Source: Planctomycetes bacterium ADurb.Bin069 (GTDB taxonomy: Bacteria; Planctomycetota; UBA8108; UBA8890; UBA8898). From it: a stretch of 64,000 nucleotides of DNA. The notes below the pieces were generated by a model that was given only the letters and a program-made list of their open reading frames with translations, had not been told where the DNA came from and ran no database searches. Numbering within the stretch: the stretch's first letter is position 1; every line of letters begins with the position of its first letter. A program made the position numbers and the translations under genes. The DNA is taken from contig MWEK01000004.1 of assembly GCA_002070955.1 (NCBI GenBank), forward strand, positions 62,001 to 126,000. Reading direction: 5' to 3'. Shown one piece after another: positions 9,557 through 16,696 of the stretch.

Positions 9557-9742
9557 GTGAGCGCGAATTTCGAGAAGCTCGTCAAGATCGTCGAGGAAAC
9601 CAGGCCGGACATGGAGAAGGCCGAAGCCGGCAACAAGTCGGCGGCGGTGAGAGTGCGCAAGTCCATGCAGGAGGTCAAGCAGGTCGCGCAGGACATCCGC
9701 AAGGACATGATGGACGTGAAGAAGGCCGAGTCGCAGCCGTAG
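9557..9742 (+). CDS. Short histone H1-like (Hc1-type) DNA-binding protein
   Basis: A 61-residue, Lys- and Arg-rich, fully helical-looking protein starting at GTG. It matches the short bacterial histone H1-like pattern: FEKLVKIVEETRPDMEKAE, then AAVRVRKSMQEVKQVAQDIR and KKAESQP at the end. Chlamydial Hc1 and related PVC and Bacteroidetes proteins share this core and carry an extra Lys-rich tail; here the protein stops after the core. It probably binds and bends or compacts DNA, which is known for the longer members. It is preceded by a strong promoter and stands alone, consistent with high monocistronic expression. A purely structural coiled-coil protein is the alternative. Confidence 0.72.
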   Translation: MSANFEKLVKIVEETRPDMEKAEAGNKSAAVRVRKSMQEVKQVAQDIRKDMMDVKKAESQP

Positions 9743-9820
9743 CCCGCGCTCGGCCCGTGCAATCCGGCCGCGCTTGGGTCCGGCCGGGGCGCGCGCCATC
9801 CGTTCCCGCCCGGCGCCTAT

Positions 9821-10756
9821 CTAGAGGTTCCCTGCCGCGAGGAGCAGGCAGACCGCCGCGAAGGCAAGCAGCGTGCAGAGGATCGTGCGCCAGTTCGTGC
9901 GCTCCTTGAGCCAGATCCGCGCGATGGGTATGACCCACAGCGGGAAGGTGGCCAGGAGGGCGCCCGTCACGCCGGCCTTGGCGTACTTGGCTGAGAACGA
10001 CTGGAGAAACACGCCCCCGAAAGTGCCGAGCACCGCCGCGGTCATGAGGGCGAGCGCGCGGCGCCGCGGGGCAAAAAGATCCCGGAAACGCATGGCCGGC
10101 GGCCGGGCGCCGTGCAGGGCGCCGAGCAGGGCGACGGCCGGAACCAGCCTGATCAGCGCCCCGAGAAGCGGGTCGTTGCCCTGGAAGGCGTCGCGCTGCA
10201 GCACGAGCCCGACCCCCTGGCAAAGCGCCGAAAGCGCCACGTAGGCCGCGCCGGCGGCGGCGACGCGGCGGCCGGGAGACGCGTGCGGCGAGTCGGCCGC
10301 GGTGCCGAAGAGAATGGCGCCGCACACCCCGCCGATCGTGAGCGCGATGCCCGTTCCCTCCGCGGCGTTCAGCGTCTCGCCCAGCGCCGGCCACGCGATG
10401 ACCGCCGCGAAGGCGGGCGACATGCACCACCCGATAGAGGTCGCCTGCGCGCCGAGGCGCGCCAGGGCCGCGAAGAACGCCGTGTCGCCGATGGCCAGGC
10501 CGACCGCTCCTGAAAGGGCCAGCAGCACCCAGTCCCACGCGTCCGCCGGCGGCGCCGGACGGAGCGCCGCGGCCGCGGCGGCGAAACACGCCGCCGCCAC
10601 GGCGCATTTGAAGTAATTGAGAAGCTGCGGGGGAATCCCGGCGCCCCAGCGCTTGTACACGCACACGGTGAGCGCCCAGATGAAGGCCGCCGCGAGAGCC
10701 GCGGCTTCCCCCGCGAGGGGAAAGGGCGGCGGGGACTGGACGAATGCGAGCACCAT
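9821..10756 (-). CDS. EamA/DMT-family transporter
   Basis: The product is 311 residues with about ten hydrophobic helices in two homologous halves, the layout of the drug/metabolite transporter superfamily. The first half begins AAALAAAFIWALTVCVYKRWG and carries ALSGAVGLAIGDTAFFAAL; the second ends IPIARIWLKERTNWRTI followed by a final helix, a classic EamA ending. Members export or import small metabolites such as amino acids or nucleosides; the substrate cannot be read from the sequence. It is a single-gene unit with a TACAAT -10-like box on the minus strand at 10796-10801 but no good -35. Confidence 0.85.
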   Translation of the reverse strand: MVLAFVQSPPPFPLAGEAAALAAAFIWALTVCVYKRWGAGIPPQLLNYFKCAVAAACFAAAAAALRPAPPADAWDWVLLALSGAVGLAIGDTAFFAALARLGAQATSIGWCMSPAFAAVIAWPALGETLNAAEGTGIALTIGGVCGAILFGTAADSPHASPGRRVAAAGAAYVALSALCQGVGLVLQRDAFQGNDPLLGALIRLVPAVALLGALHGARPPAMRFRDLFAPRRRALALMTAAVLGTFGGVFLQSFSAKYAKAGVTGALLATFPLWVIPIARIWLKERTNWRTILCTLLAFAAVCLLLAAGNL

Positions 10757-10838
10757 GGGTGACGCCGACCTCCGGACTGCGGCGCGCGAGAGGCGATTGT
10801 AGCCGATCCCGCCTCCGGCCGCGCGCGGAGGCCGCGCT

Positions 10839-12230
10839 TCACGCGTCGCCGGCCGTTCCGCGCGGCAGCCTTACCGTGAAGGTCGAGCCCTCGTTCTCGA
10901 CGCTCGCCACGTCGATCGCGCCGCCGTGGGCGGCGACAAGGCGCTTGAGGATCGCCAGTCCCAGGCCCGTGCCGGTCGTCCTGCGTTTTTTGGCGTTGGA
11001 GGCGCGGAAGAACTCGGAGAAGAGCTTGGGGAGGTCGCGGGCGGGAATGCCGATGCCGGTGTCGGACACCGTGATCTCCGCTTCGCTCTCGCTGCCCGAG
11101 AGCTCGACGCGAACGCGCCCTCCCGCCGGCGTGTACTTGACGGCGTTGGAGACGAGGTTCTCCAGGATGAGAAGCACGTCATCGCGGTCCGCGAACACCG
11201 GCAAGGGTTCGGCGGGAATCGCCGCCGCGAGGGTGATCCGCGCCTCGGCGGCCTGGGGCGCGAAGAATTCGCACACGCCGCGCATGGTTGCGCCTAGATC
11301 GAAGCGGGTCTTCTCGGGCGGAGTCTCGGCGCGGGCGTGAACGAGGCGCAGGAGATCGCCCACCAGTTCGATCATGCGCTCGGCGCGGGCGTCGGCGCGC
11401 AGGAGGAGCGAGCGCTGTTCCTCGGGCAGCGGCTGCGCGTAGATGCTGAGAAAGGTCTGCAGGATGCTGCGGATGCCCGTGAGAGGCGAGCGCAGCTCGT
11501 GGGCCACGAGCTGCATGAAATCCGCCTTCTCCCGGTCCACGGCCCGCAGGCGCGCGTTGGCCGCCTCCAGGTCGGTCTTGAGGTCGAGAAGTCGGACGAC
11601 TTTTTCTCCCAGCGAGCGGCTGATGGTCGAAGCGAGAAACGACGACACGAAAAAGGTGAGCACGAGAAAGAAGTACATGGCGCCCGCGAAGGCGAAAGAG
11701 CCATAGGAAGCATGGGTCTCCGGGGTCAGCGCCGCGAAGTGGGCGACAACGCCCGTCGCCTCGCCCAGCGCGACCAGCCCCATGAGCATGCTGGCCAGGA
11801 GCGCGTCCCAGTAGGCGCTCTGGCCGGGCAGCAGGATCGACGCGACGATGATGTGAAAGACGAAGAAGACCGTGACCGGGCTCTCGATGCCGCCGGTGAG
11901 GTGGATAATGGCGGCGAGGGCCAGGTAGTCCAGGAGGATTTGGGCCAGGCAGAACACCTGGAAGAGGCGCGGGGGAGGCGCGCTCGCCCGCAGCATCTTC
12001 CGCCACTGCAGCCCTAGCGCCGCGTTGTACGCCGCGATGACGGCCGCCATGATTCCCAGCGGGAGGACGGGGACGGGATACCCGAGCGCCCACCCGGCGC
12101 CCGTGCCCGCCGCCACGCCGGCCACGGCGACCCAGCGCAGGTGAATGAACCACCCGACCCGCTCGATCAACTCGCCGGTCAGCGGGACCACGGAGTGGCT
12201 CGGCGGCGCTCCGGATTCCTTCTCGGCCAC
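10839..12230 (-). CDS. Membrane sensor histidine kinase
   Basis: The kinase has 463 residues from GTG 12230, chosen because AGAGGG sits 6 bases upstream; an earlier in-frame GTG at 12245 has no clear ribosome site. About six membrane helices fill residues 25-200, with no recognisable extracellular sensor domain. The dimerisation and phosphoacceptor box is LVAHELRSPLTG with the His near residue 243. The ATPase motifs follow in order: N box NLVSNAVKYTP near 361, G1 SDTGIGIP near 390, G2 GTGLGLAIL near 423. No response regulator is adjacent, so it is an orphan within this window. The signal is unknown; a membrane or ion-related stimulus is possible given the lack of a periplasmic domain. Confidence 0.93.
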   Translation of the reverse strand: MAEKESGAPPSHSVVPLTGELIERVGWFIHLRWVAVAGVAAGTGAGWALGYPVPVLPLGIMAAVIAAYNAALGLQWRKMLRASAPPPRLFQVFCLAQILLDYLALAAIIHLTGGIESPVTVFFVFHIIVASILLPGQSAYWDALLASMLMGLVALGEATGVVAHFAALTPETHASYGSFAFAGAMYFFLVLTFFVSSFLASTISRSLGEKVVRLLDLKTDLEAANARLRAVDREKADFMQLVAHELRSPLTGIRSILQTFLSIYAQPLPEEQRSLLLRADARAERMIELVGDLLRLVHARAETPPEKTRFDLGATMRGVCEFFAPQAAEARITLAAAIPAEPLPVFADRDDVLLILENLVSNAVKYTPAGGRVRVELSGSESEAEITVSDTGIGIPARDLPKLFSEFFRASNAKKRRTTGTGLGLAILKRLVAAHGGAIDVASVENEGSTFTVRLPRGTAGDA

Positions 12231-12259
12231 GGAATTCCCTCTCACCTTCGGGCGGTTAT

Positions 12260-12288
12260 ATGGTAGTTAGGGGGGCGGGCCGACGCAA
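12260..12288 (-). promoter_or_regulatory. Candidate promoter for the histidine kinase
   Basis: On the minus strand TTGCGT (12288-12283), 17 bases, then TACCAT (12265-12260). The predicted start near 12253 gives a short leader before the GTG at 12230. The -35 match is weak. Confidence 0.4.
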
Positions 12289-12327
12289 GATCCCGGCCCG
12301 CCGGCATTTGTCGAACCGGAGGCGGTC

Positions 12328-12356
12328 TTGGCGGCTCCCGGGCGCGGTGCTATAAT
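12328..12356 (+). promoter_or_regulatory. Promoter for the zinc-ribbon membrane protein
   Basis: TTGGCG (12328-12333), a 17-base spacer and a perfect TATAAT (12351-12356). The leader to the ATG at 12441 is about 78 bases. Confidence 0.55.
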
Positions 12357-12440
12357 CGATGCTTGGGGCAGTTGCGCGCATCCACATGCATGCCGGGGGC
12401 GCGTTGCCGCCCTTCGTCGTGAAGCAAGAAGGAGGAACAC

Positions 12441-12926
12441 ATGGCAAAGCTGCGGGGTCCTTCCAAGCTCGCGCGCGGTCCCAAGGGCGGCAAGGGTCTG
12501 GAGAGAGGTCCGAGGAAGAGCCCGAAGCCGCCGCCGCCCGCGCCCGCCGTCAAGATCGAGCGCGCCGTCCCCGCCGTGTGCAGCGAGTGTTTCGGGGATT
12601 TCGACGTGTCGACCGCGCCCAAGAAGGACAAGATCATCTGTCCCGCCTGCGGGCACGTGGGCCTGTACGATGCGCAGCTCTTCGCCGAGATCGCGGTCCG
12701 CCGCCAGGCTCACCGCAAGAACTTCATCGTCGCGCTGGTCGTGAACGCCCTGGGGCTCGCATTCCTGATCGCCTGGGCGCTTGCCAACTCGCACCTCTGC
12801 GCGGGCACGGGCGGCGCGGACTCGACCACGAACATGGCCACCATGGGGCTGGGCGCGGTGCTTCTCATCGCGGGCTTCATTCTCGTGTTCAAGTACGAGA
12901 AGAGCCGGGTGGAAGTGTACTTCTGA
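12441..12926 (+). CDS. Zinc-ribbon protein with two membrane helices, function unknown
   Basis: The 161-residue product starts with a basic, Gly/Pro-rich tail (residues 1-40), followed by a four-Cys zinc ribbon (C47, C50, C67, C70; CSEC then CPAC) and two hydrophobic helices at about 93-112 and 130-150, ending in KYEKSRVEVYF. The basic tail could contact nucleic acid or acidic lipids, which is only a guess. An AAGAAGGAGG ribosome site precedes the ATG, and a TATAAT promoter lies about 85 bases upstream. It converges on the DUF4388 gene with a 13-base gap. I do not recognise a named family. Confidence 0.7.
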   Translation: MAKLRGPSKLARGPKGGKGLERGPRKSPKPPPPAPAVKIERAVPAVCSECFGDFDVSTAPKKDKIICPACGHVGLYDAQLFAEIAVRRQAHRKNFIVALVVNALGLAFLIAWALANSHLCAGTGGADSTTNMATMGLGAVLLIAGFILVFKYEKSRVEVYF

Positions 12927-12939
12927 CCGGGGCGGCCGG

Positions 12940-14286
12940 TCACGGGCGATCGGCGCTCGCCTCCGTCGGGTCGAGAGCGGCCTGCTTGGCGGCCAGTTCC
13001 TCGATGAGCTTGTCGGCGTGGAACGTCGCGACGAAGGCGGCGGGGTGCTCCCCGCGGAAGCGTCTGCATTTCGTGATCGCCGCGCCGATCCCATCCGGAT
13101 CCTCCACGCCGGCGTGAATGCACTCGCGCGCCAGGGCGATGAACTGCGAGCAGGCGTACGCCTCGTATGAACTGAAGAGGATGAGCGCCGCCGCGACCAC
13201 CGCCGCGGCGGCCGCCGCGATCATGCCCGCCGGGCGCGCGCGCCGCGCGGCCGCGACGGGAGGCTTCCAACGCGTGACATTGCGGGCGCGCGGCGACACC
13301 ATCCTTCGGGCGCGGGCGGCTCGCAAGCCGTACGGCCGGCCCCGCAACCCGCCGGCCGGCGGCGGTTCGTTCGTATCCGCGGGCGCCGCACCGGCGGCCG
13401 GCGCTTCGTTCGCGTCCGCGGGCGGCGTTCCCTCGTCCGGCGCTTCGTTCGCATCCGCGGGTGGTGCGTCCTCTGTCTCCGGTTCGTTTGTGCCTGCGGG
13501 CGCCGTTCCCGCGGTTGCCGGCTCGTCCGTCGCCACCGCCTCGGCGCGGGGCTGCGGCCGGGTGACGGTGGAATCTTCCTGGTTCACGCACCTGAGCAGG
13601 CCGTGTTTGACCAGCTCCGCCGCCTCCCGGAAAACTTCGCTGCGGCTGAAGGGGAGCGAATCGGCGATCTCGCCGATGGAGCGATCAGGTCTCACCCGGG
13701 CGAGAATCGCGGCGGCGATCTCGTTGCCCTTCCCGGCTTCCAGCTCCTGTTGGGCGCGGGAGGCGCACGCGAGCACCGTGCCGGGCCCCACGATGTAGCG
13801 GTGCACGAATTCCCAGTGATCGTGCCGGCGCGCCGATTCGAGGATGACTTTGGTCACGGGCAGCCGCACGTTGAGGGCGGCCCAGTTCTTGTCGTCGAGG
13901 AACTTGTTTTCGCTCATCTCCACGCGGCCGTGGCGGAGCATCAGAACCTCGCACAGCTCGTCGTAGATGAACTCGATAAAGAGGGCGCGCAAGCGCTCGG
14001 CCTTGATGAAGGCGCCGTCGATGAGGATCTTGGCCAGCGCCTGTTTGCGCGTCGTGCCGAGAGCCTCCCTGAACTGCTCGGCGGTGAGGATGCCATTGTC
14101 GACGAGGCGGGGCCAGAAGTCGTGGGGAGGCCGGCGGTTCAGCCCGACGATGGCGCCCTCGCGGAGGGACAGCAACCATTTCCCGTCGCGCGTGATGATC
14201 TCGAGCAAACCGCTCTGCTGGCGGGATGCCATGCTTTGCAGCAGGTCGGAAAGATCGATGCTGCGAAGATCCCCTTGGAATCCCAT
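12940..14286 (-). CDS. DUF4388 (PATAN-like) protein with C-terminal membrane anchor
   Basis: From ATG 14286 the protein is 448 residues. The first 100 residues (MGFQGDLRSIDLSDLLQSM, QSGLLEI, GAIVGLNRRPP) are a DUF4388 domain, found in regulators of surface behaviour and signalling in several Gram-negative groups. A helical segment follows, then a winged-helix-like stretch near 225-265 (RSIGEIADSLPFSRSEVFREA). Residues about 290-345 are low-complexity repeats of the type PPADANEAP. One membrane helix (about 375-392) and a small Cys-containing tail follow. The layout suggests a cytoplasmic sensor tethered to the membrane. The longer upstream reading in this frame lacks a start and overlaps the divergent promoter, so I rejected it. 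Confidence 0.78.
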   Translation of the reverse strand: MGFQGDLRSIDLSDLLQSMASRQQSGLLEIITRDGKWLLSLREGAIVGLNRRPPHDFWPRLVDNGILTAEQFREALGTTRKQALAKILIDGAFIKAERLRALFIEFIYDELCEVLMLRHGRVEMSENKFLDDKNWAALNVRLPVTKVILESARRHDHWEFVHRYIVGPGTVLACASRAQQELEAGKGNEIAAAILARVRPDRSIGEIADSLPFSRSEVFREAAELVKHGLLRCVNQEDSTVTRPQPRAEAVATDEPATAGTAPAGTNEPETEDAPPADANEAPDEGTPPADANEAPAAGAAPADTNEPPPAGGLRGRPYGLRAARARRMVSPRARNVTRWKPPVAAARRARPAGMIAAAAAAVVAAALILFSSYEAYACSQFIALARECIHAGVEDPDGIGAAITKCRRFRGEHPAAFVATFHADKLIEELAAKQAALDPTEASADRP

Positions 14287-14328
14287 AAACACCCTATTGT
14301 CGGGGAACGGCCCATCTCTGTCCACATA

Positions 14329-14357
14329 AGTATAGTCCGGCGGCGCGAAGGCCGCAA
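14329..14357 (-). promoter_or_regulatory. Promoter for the DUF4388 gene
   Basis: Minus strand TTGCGG (14357-14352), 17 bases, TATACT (14334-14329). The start would fall near 14322, 36 bases before the ATG at 14286. It is divergent from the promoter at 14401. Confidence 0.5.
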
Positions 14358-14400
14358 AGCGAAGCGCCGGTAACATCCGACGCGGCCGCCGGCGCGCTCG

Positions 14401-14429
14401 TTGACTCGGCGGAACCCCTTCTCTATGAT
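14401..14429 (+). promoter_or_regulatory. Strong sigma-70-like promoter
   Basis: TTGACT (14401-14406), exactly 17 bases, TATGAT (14424-14429): five of six at each box. It also argues against starting the downstream gene at the TTG that forms the -35 box. Confidence 0.65.
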
Positions 14430-14502
14430 TGACTTCCGCGGGGTGCCGCTGGCGATGGGCGCGGCCCCGGCGGGACCGTGCCGCCCGAGGCGAAGGACGA
14501 AA

Positions 14503-16125
14503 GTGGAGAGCATGCTGGCGCTCGCGGGGACGTGCGAGGGCGATCTTCTCGCCTTGGCCGCGGCGCTGCCGCTGCTCGGCGTGGGCGGAGCGGTCGCCTC
14601 GGGTTGGTTTGCCCACCGGCTTCCCGGGCGCGGCCGAAGGCTGCGCGCGGCGCTCGGGTGCGCGGCGGCGGCGGGCTTGGCCGCGGCGGTGTGGCTGTGG
14701 CACGCCTGCGGCGCGCCGAGCACGGGCGCCGCCCTCGGCGCCGGGTGGTGGGGCGCCTTCGTGACGGTTGACGCGCACCGACTGCTGGCCGCGTGCGTGC
14801 TGACGCAGGCGGCGCTGCTCGCGTATCTAAGCGCGCGCGTGGACAAGACCCTCCCGCGACGCTCCTTTGCGGGCGGGATCGCGTGGTTGTGGGCGCTGGG
14901 TCTGTGGATCGTGTGGCTGGACAACGGGCCGGCGCGAGCTTGGGCGTGCACGCTTTGGGCGCTGAGCCTCCCCTTCGTGGTGGTCGGCAGCCCGGTATCG
15001 ATCGCGCGCGCGCGCGCGGCGTTCGCCGCCGCCGGCGCGCCGGCCGGAGCGGCGCTGCTCTGGCTGTGTCTCGAAGCGTCGGTGCCGGGCGCCGCGTGGC
15101 CGCGCACCCTCTGCGCGGTCGTATGGGTTTGCGCGCTTCCACTCCCCGGCATGATGCGGCTGTGGTCGGAAGGCTTCGCCCCCGGGTTCCTCTTCGCTCA
15201 GTGCGCCGGCGGCGTGCTCGCCGTGCTGCTTGCCGGCGGGGGCGGGGATGCGCCGTGGGCCGCGGGGTTGTGCGCGGCCGCGGCGCTGGCGGCCGGGCTG
15301 GGCGCGTGCCTCGCGCAGCAGGCGGGGCGGTTCGCGGCGTTCGCGTTGATCGCGTTTCTGCAGCAGGGCGCGGCGGCCGCGTTTTTGGGCGATCCCGCGA
15401 GCGCGCTGCTGTTCATGACGTTCTTTCCCCTCGGCGCCTTCGCCCTGTACGCCGTGGCCCGGGCGGGAAGGCGCGAAGGAGGCGACATTCGCGAACGCGC
15501 CGAGCTCCGCCTCCCGAAGTGGGCGGGGTGGTGTCTCACGGCGGCGCTTTGCGGCATCCTCGGCGGCATCCTGCCGGGCCCGGTGCTCGCCGTCAGACTC
15601 AGGGTGCTCGCCGAGCTATGGGAGGGCGGAGCCTGGGGCTTGGCCGGCACGGCCGCGTTGCTGGGGAGCGTGTGCTGCCTGCTCATCGGAAGCGTGCGCT
15701 GGACGGCATGGCGCGACGGCGGTCCGAGCGCGCCGGTGCCGCGGCACGTGCGGGCGGCGCTTTGGGCCTGCCTGGCGGCGCTGATCGCGCCGGCGGCGCT
15801 GCAGCTTCTTTTTCTCCGCGGTTTCGTCCCGGCTTCGGGCTGGTTCCTGCCGCTTGCCGTGCTCGCGCCGGCGGCGGCTCTCGCGTGTCTGGTCCGCTGG
15901 GGGACCGGCGACGGCGTCACGCGCCTCTGGAGCTGGACGAGCCCGGCCGTCGAGGATGCGGTGTACGCGGCCAGCGGACCCGCGCCGGCCGCGGCGCTCC
16001 TGCGCGCCATGGGCGCCGCCGCGCGCGCGGCGGACGGAGCGCTGCGCGGCCTCGCGGTTCTTATATGGGCGTTGTTCCGCGCGGCGGGGACGCTCGCGCG
16101 GGAGCTCGAGCGCGGTCGGACATAG
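14503..16125 (+). CDS. Divergent complex-I antiporter-like (NuoL/M-like) membrane protein
   Basis: The product is 540 residues from GTG 14503, chosen for AAGGA 5 bases upstream and because the promoter at 14401-14429 excludes earlier starts. About 14 hydrophobic helices are visible. Blocks follow the order of NuoL/NuoM subunits: a WWGAFVTVDAHRLL segment, CALPLPGMMRLWSEGF where antiporter subunits have PFHxWLPDAH, and LPKWAGWCLTAALCGILGGI then ALLGSVCCLLIG resembling the late PGFSGF region. A C-terminal extension (SWTSPAVEDAVYAASG) recalls the NuoL tail. The key Lys and Glu of proton-pumping members are not obvious, so it may not pump. No other complex I genes are near. A second relative lies at 32280. 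The family call is by pattern only. Confidence 0.55.
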   Translation: MESMLALAGTCEGDLLALAAALPLLGVGGAVASGWFAHRLPGRGRRLRAALGCAAAAGLAAAVWLWHACGAPSTGAALGAGWWGAFVTVDAHRLLAACVLTQAALLAYLSARVDKTLPRRSFAGGIAWLWALGLWIVWLDNGPARAWACTLWALSLPFVVVGSPVSIARARAAFAAAGAPAGAALLWLCLEASVPGAAWPRTLCAVVWVCALPLPGMMRLWSEGFAPGFLFAQCAGGVLAVLLAGGGGDAPWAAGLCAAAALAAGLGACLAQQAGRFAAFALIAFLQQGAAAAFLGDPASALLFMTFFPLGAFALYAVARAGRREGGDIRERAELRLPKWAGWCLTAALCGILGGILPGPVLAVRLRVLAELWEGGAWGLAGTAALLGSVCCLLIGSVRWTAWRDGGPSAPVPRHVRAALWACLAALIAPAALQLLFLRGFVPASGWFLPLAVLAPAAALACLVRWGTGDGVTRLWSWTSPAVEDAVYAASGPAPAAALLRAMGAAARAADGALRGLAVLIWALFRAAGTLARELERGRT

Positions 16126-16312
16126 GCCGGCCGCCGGCATTCTGTCGGCGGGTTCATGCTTTCGGGACACGGCGCCGCCCGCGGCGAGCCGCCTTCCGGG
16201 TGCCGCGCCCCCGCCACTCGCTTCCCCCCCCGGGGTTCATAAGTATATAGATCCATGCGCGGCCCTCGCCGGTCAGGTCTTCCCGGGCCCGGCGGCCCCG
16301 GTGGCCAGAGGT

Positions 16313-16696
16313 ATGAAAAAGTCCTACGATAGCGGGAAGCGCAATCGCGTTGTGAAGGGGCTGTGCGCGGCCGCCGCGATGATTTTCTTGTCCGGCTGCG
16401 CGGCGGATGCCTCTGCGGATGTGCGCCAGCGAAAACAACTTGCGATCCTCGATCTGATCGAGACGCTCGAGCGCGACACGGCGGCCTTCGCCGCGTCGCG
16501 GCCGGGCGTGCACAGCGCCCAGGCGTACATTCGCGCAAACCGCGCCGTGGTGCTGCTGACTCCGGCGGATCGCGCGGCGGTGCACGCCCGAACGGTCGCG
16601 GAGATCAGCGCGTATGTCGCCGAGCGCACCGGGATCGACGAGGACCGGATTATAATAAAAACGCGCGATGCGCCGAGCCGAGGAACAACGCCATGA
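16313..16696 (+). CDS. Small lipoprotein heading the type II secretion operon (candidate pilotin)
   Basis: A 127-residue protein with a basic N-terminus, hydrophobic stretch and lipobox LSGC (Cys about residue 29), so it should be a lipoprotein. The mature part is helical and charged (ILDLIETLERDTAAFAASRP, AEISAYVAERTGIDEDRI). Its stop TGA overlaps the start of the secretin gene in an ATGA arrangement, implying coupled translation. In other systems small lipoproteins (GspS, PilF types) carry the secretin to the outer membrane. I see no similarity to those families, so the pilotin role is inferred from position, size and lipobox. The ATG at 16313 abuts GAGGT, so GTG 16349 is an alternative start. 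Confidence 0.6.
   Translation: MKKSYDSGKRNRVVKGLCAAAAMIFLSGCAADASADVRQRKQLAILDLIETLERDTAAFAASRPGVHSAQAYIRANRAVVLLTPADRAAVHARTVAEISAYVAERTGIDEDRIIIKTRDAPSRGTTP

Noticed and set aside
9764..9787. Hairpin after the histone H1-like gene as a terminator
   Set aside because: A seven-pair stem with a ten-base loop and no T-run; too weak to call.
14401..14502. TTG start at 14401 for the complex-I-like protein
   Set aside because: That TTG is the -35 box of a strong promoter, and the encoded stretch is Arg/Pro-rich without features; GTG 14503 has a ribosome site.
16244..16249. TATATA box upstream of the secretion operon as its promoter
   Set aside because: No acceptable -35 at 16-18 bases; the true promoter may be here but the sequence does not support it.
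16363..16692. Upstream extension of gspD
   Set aside because: The frame runs through the lipoprotein gene in another frame; a proper signal peptide begins at ATG 16693.
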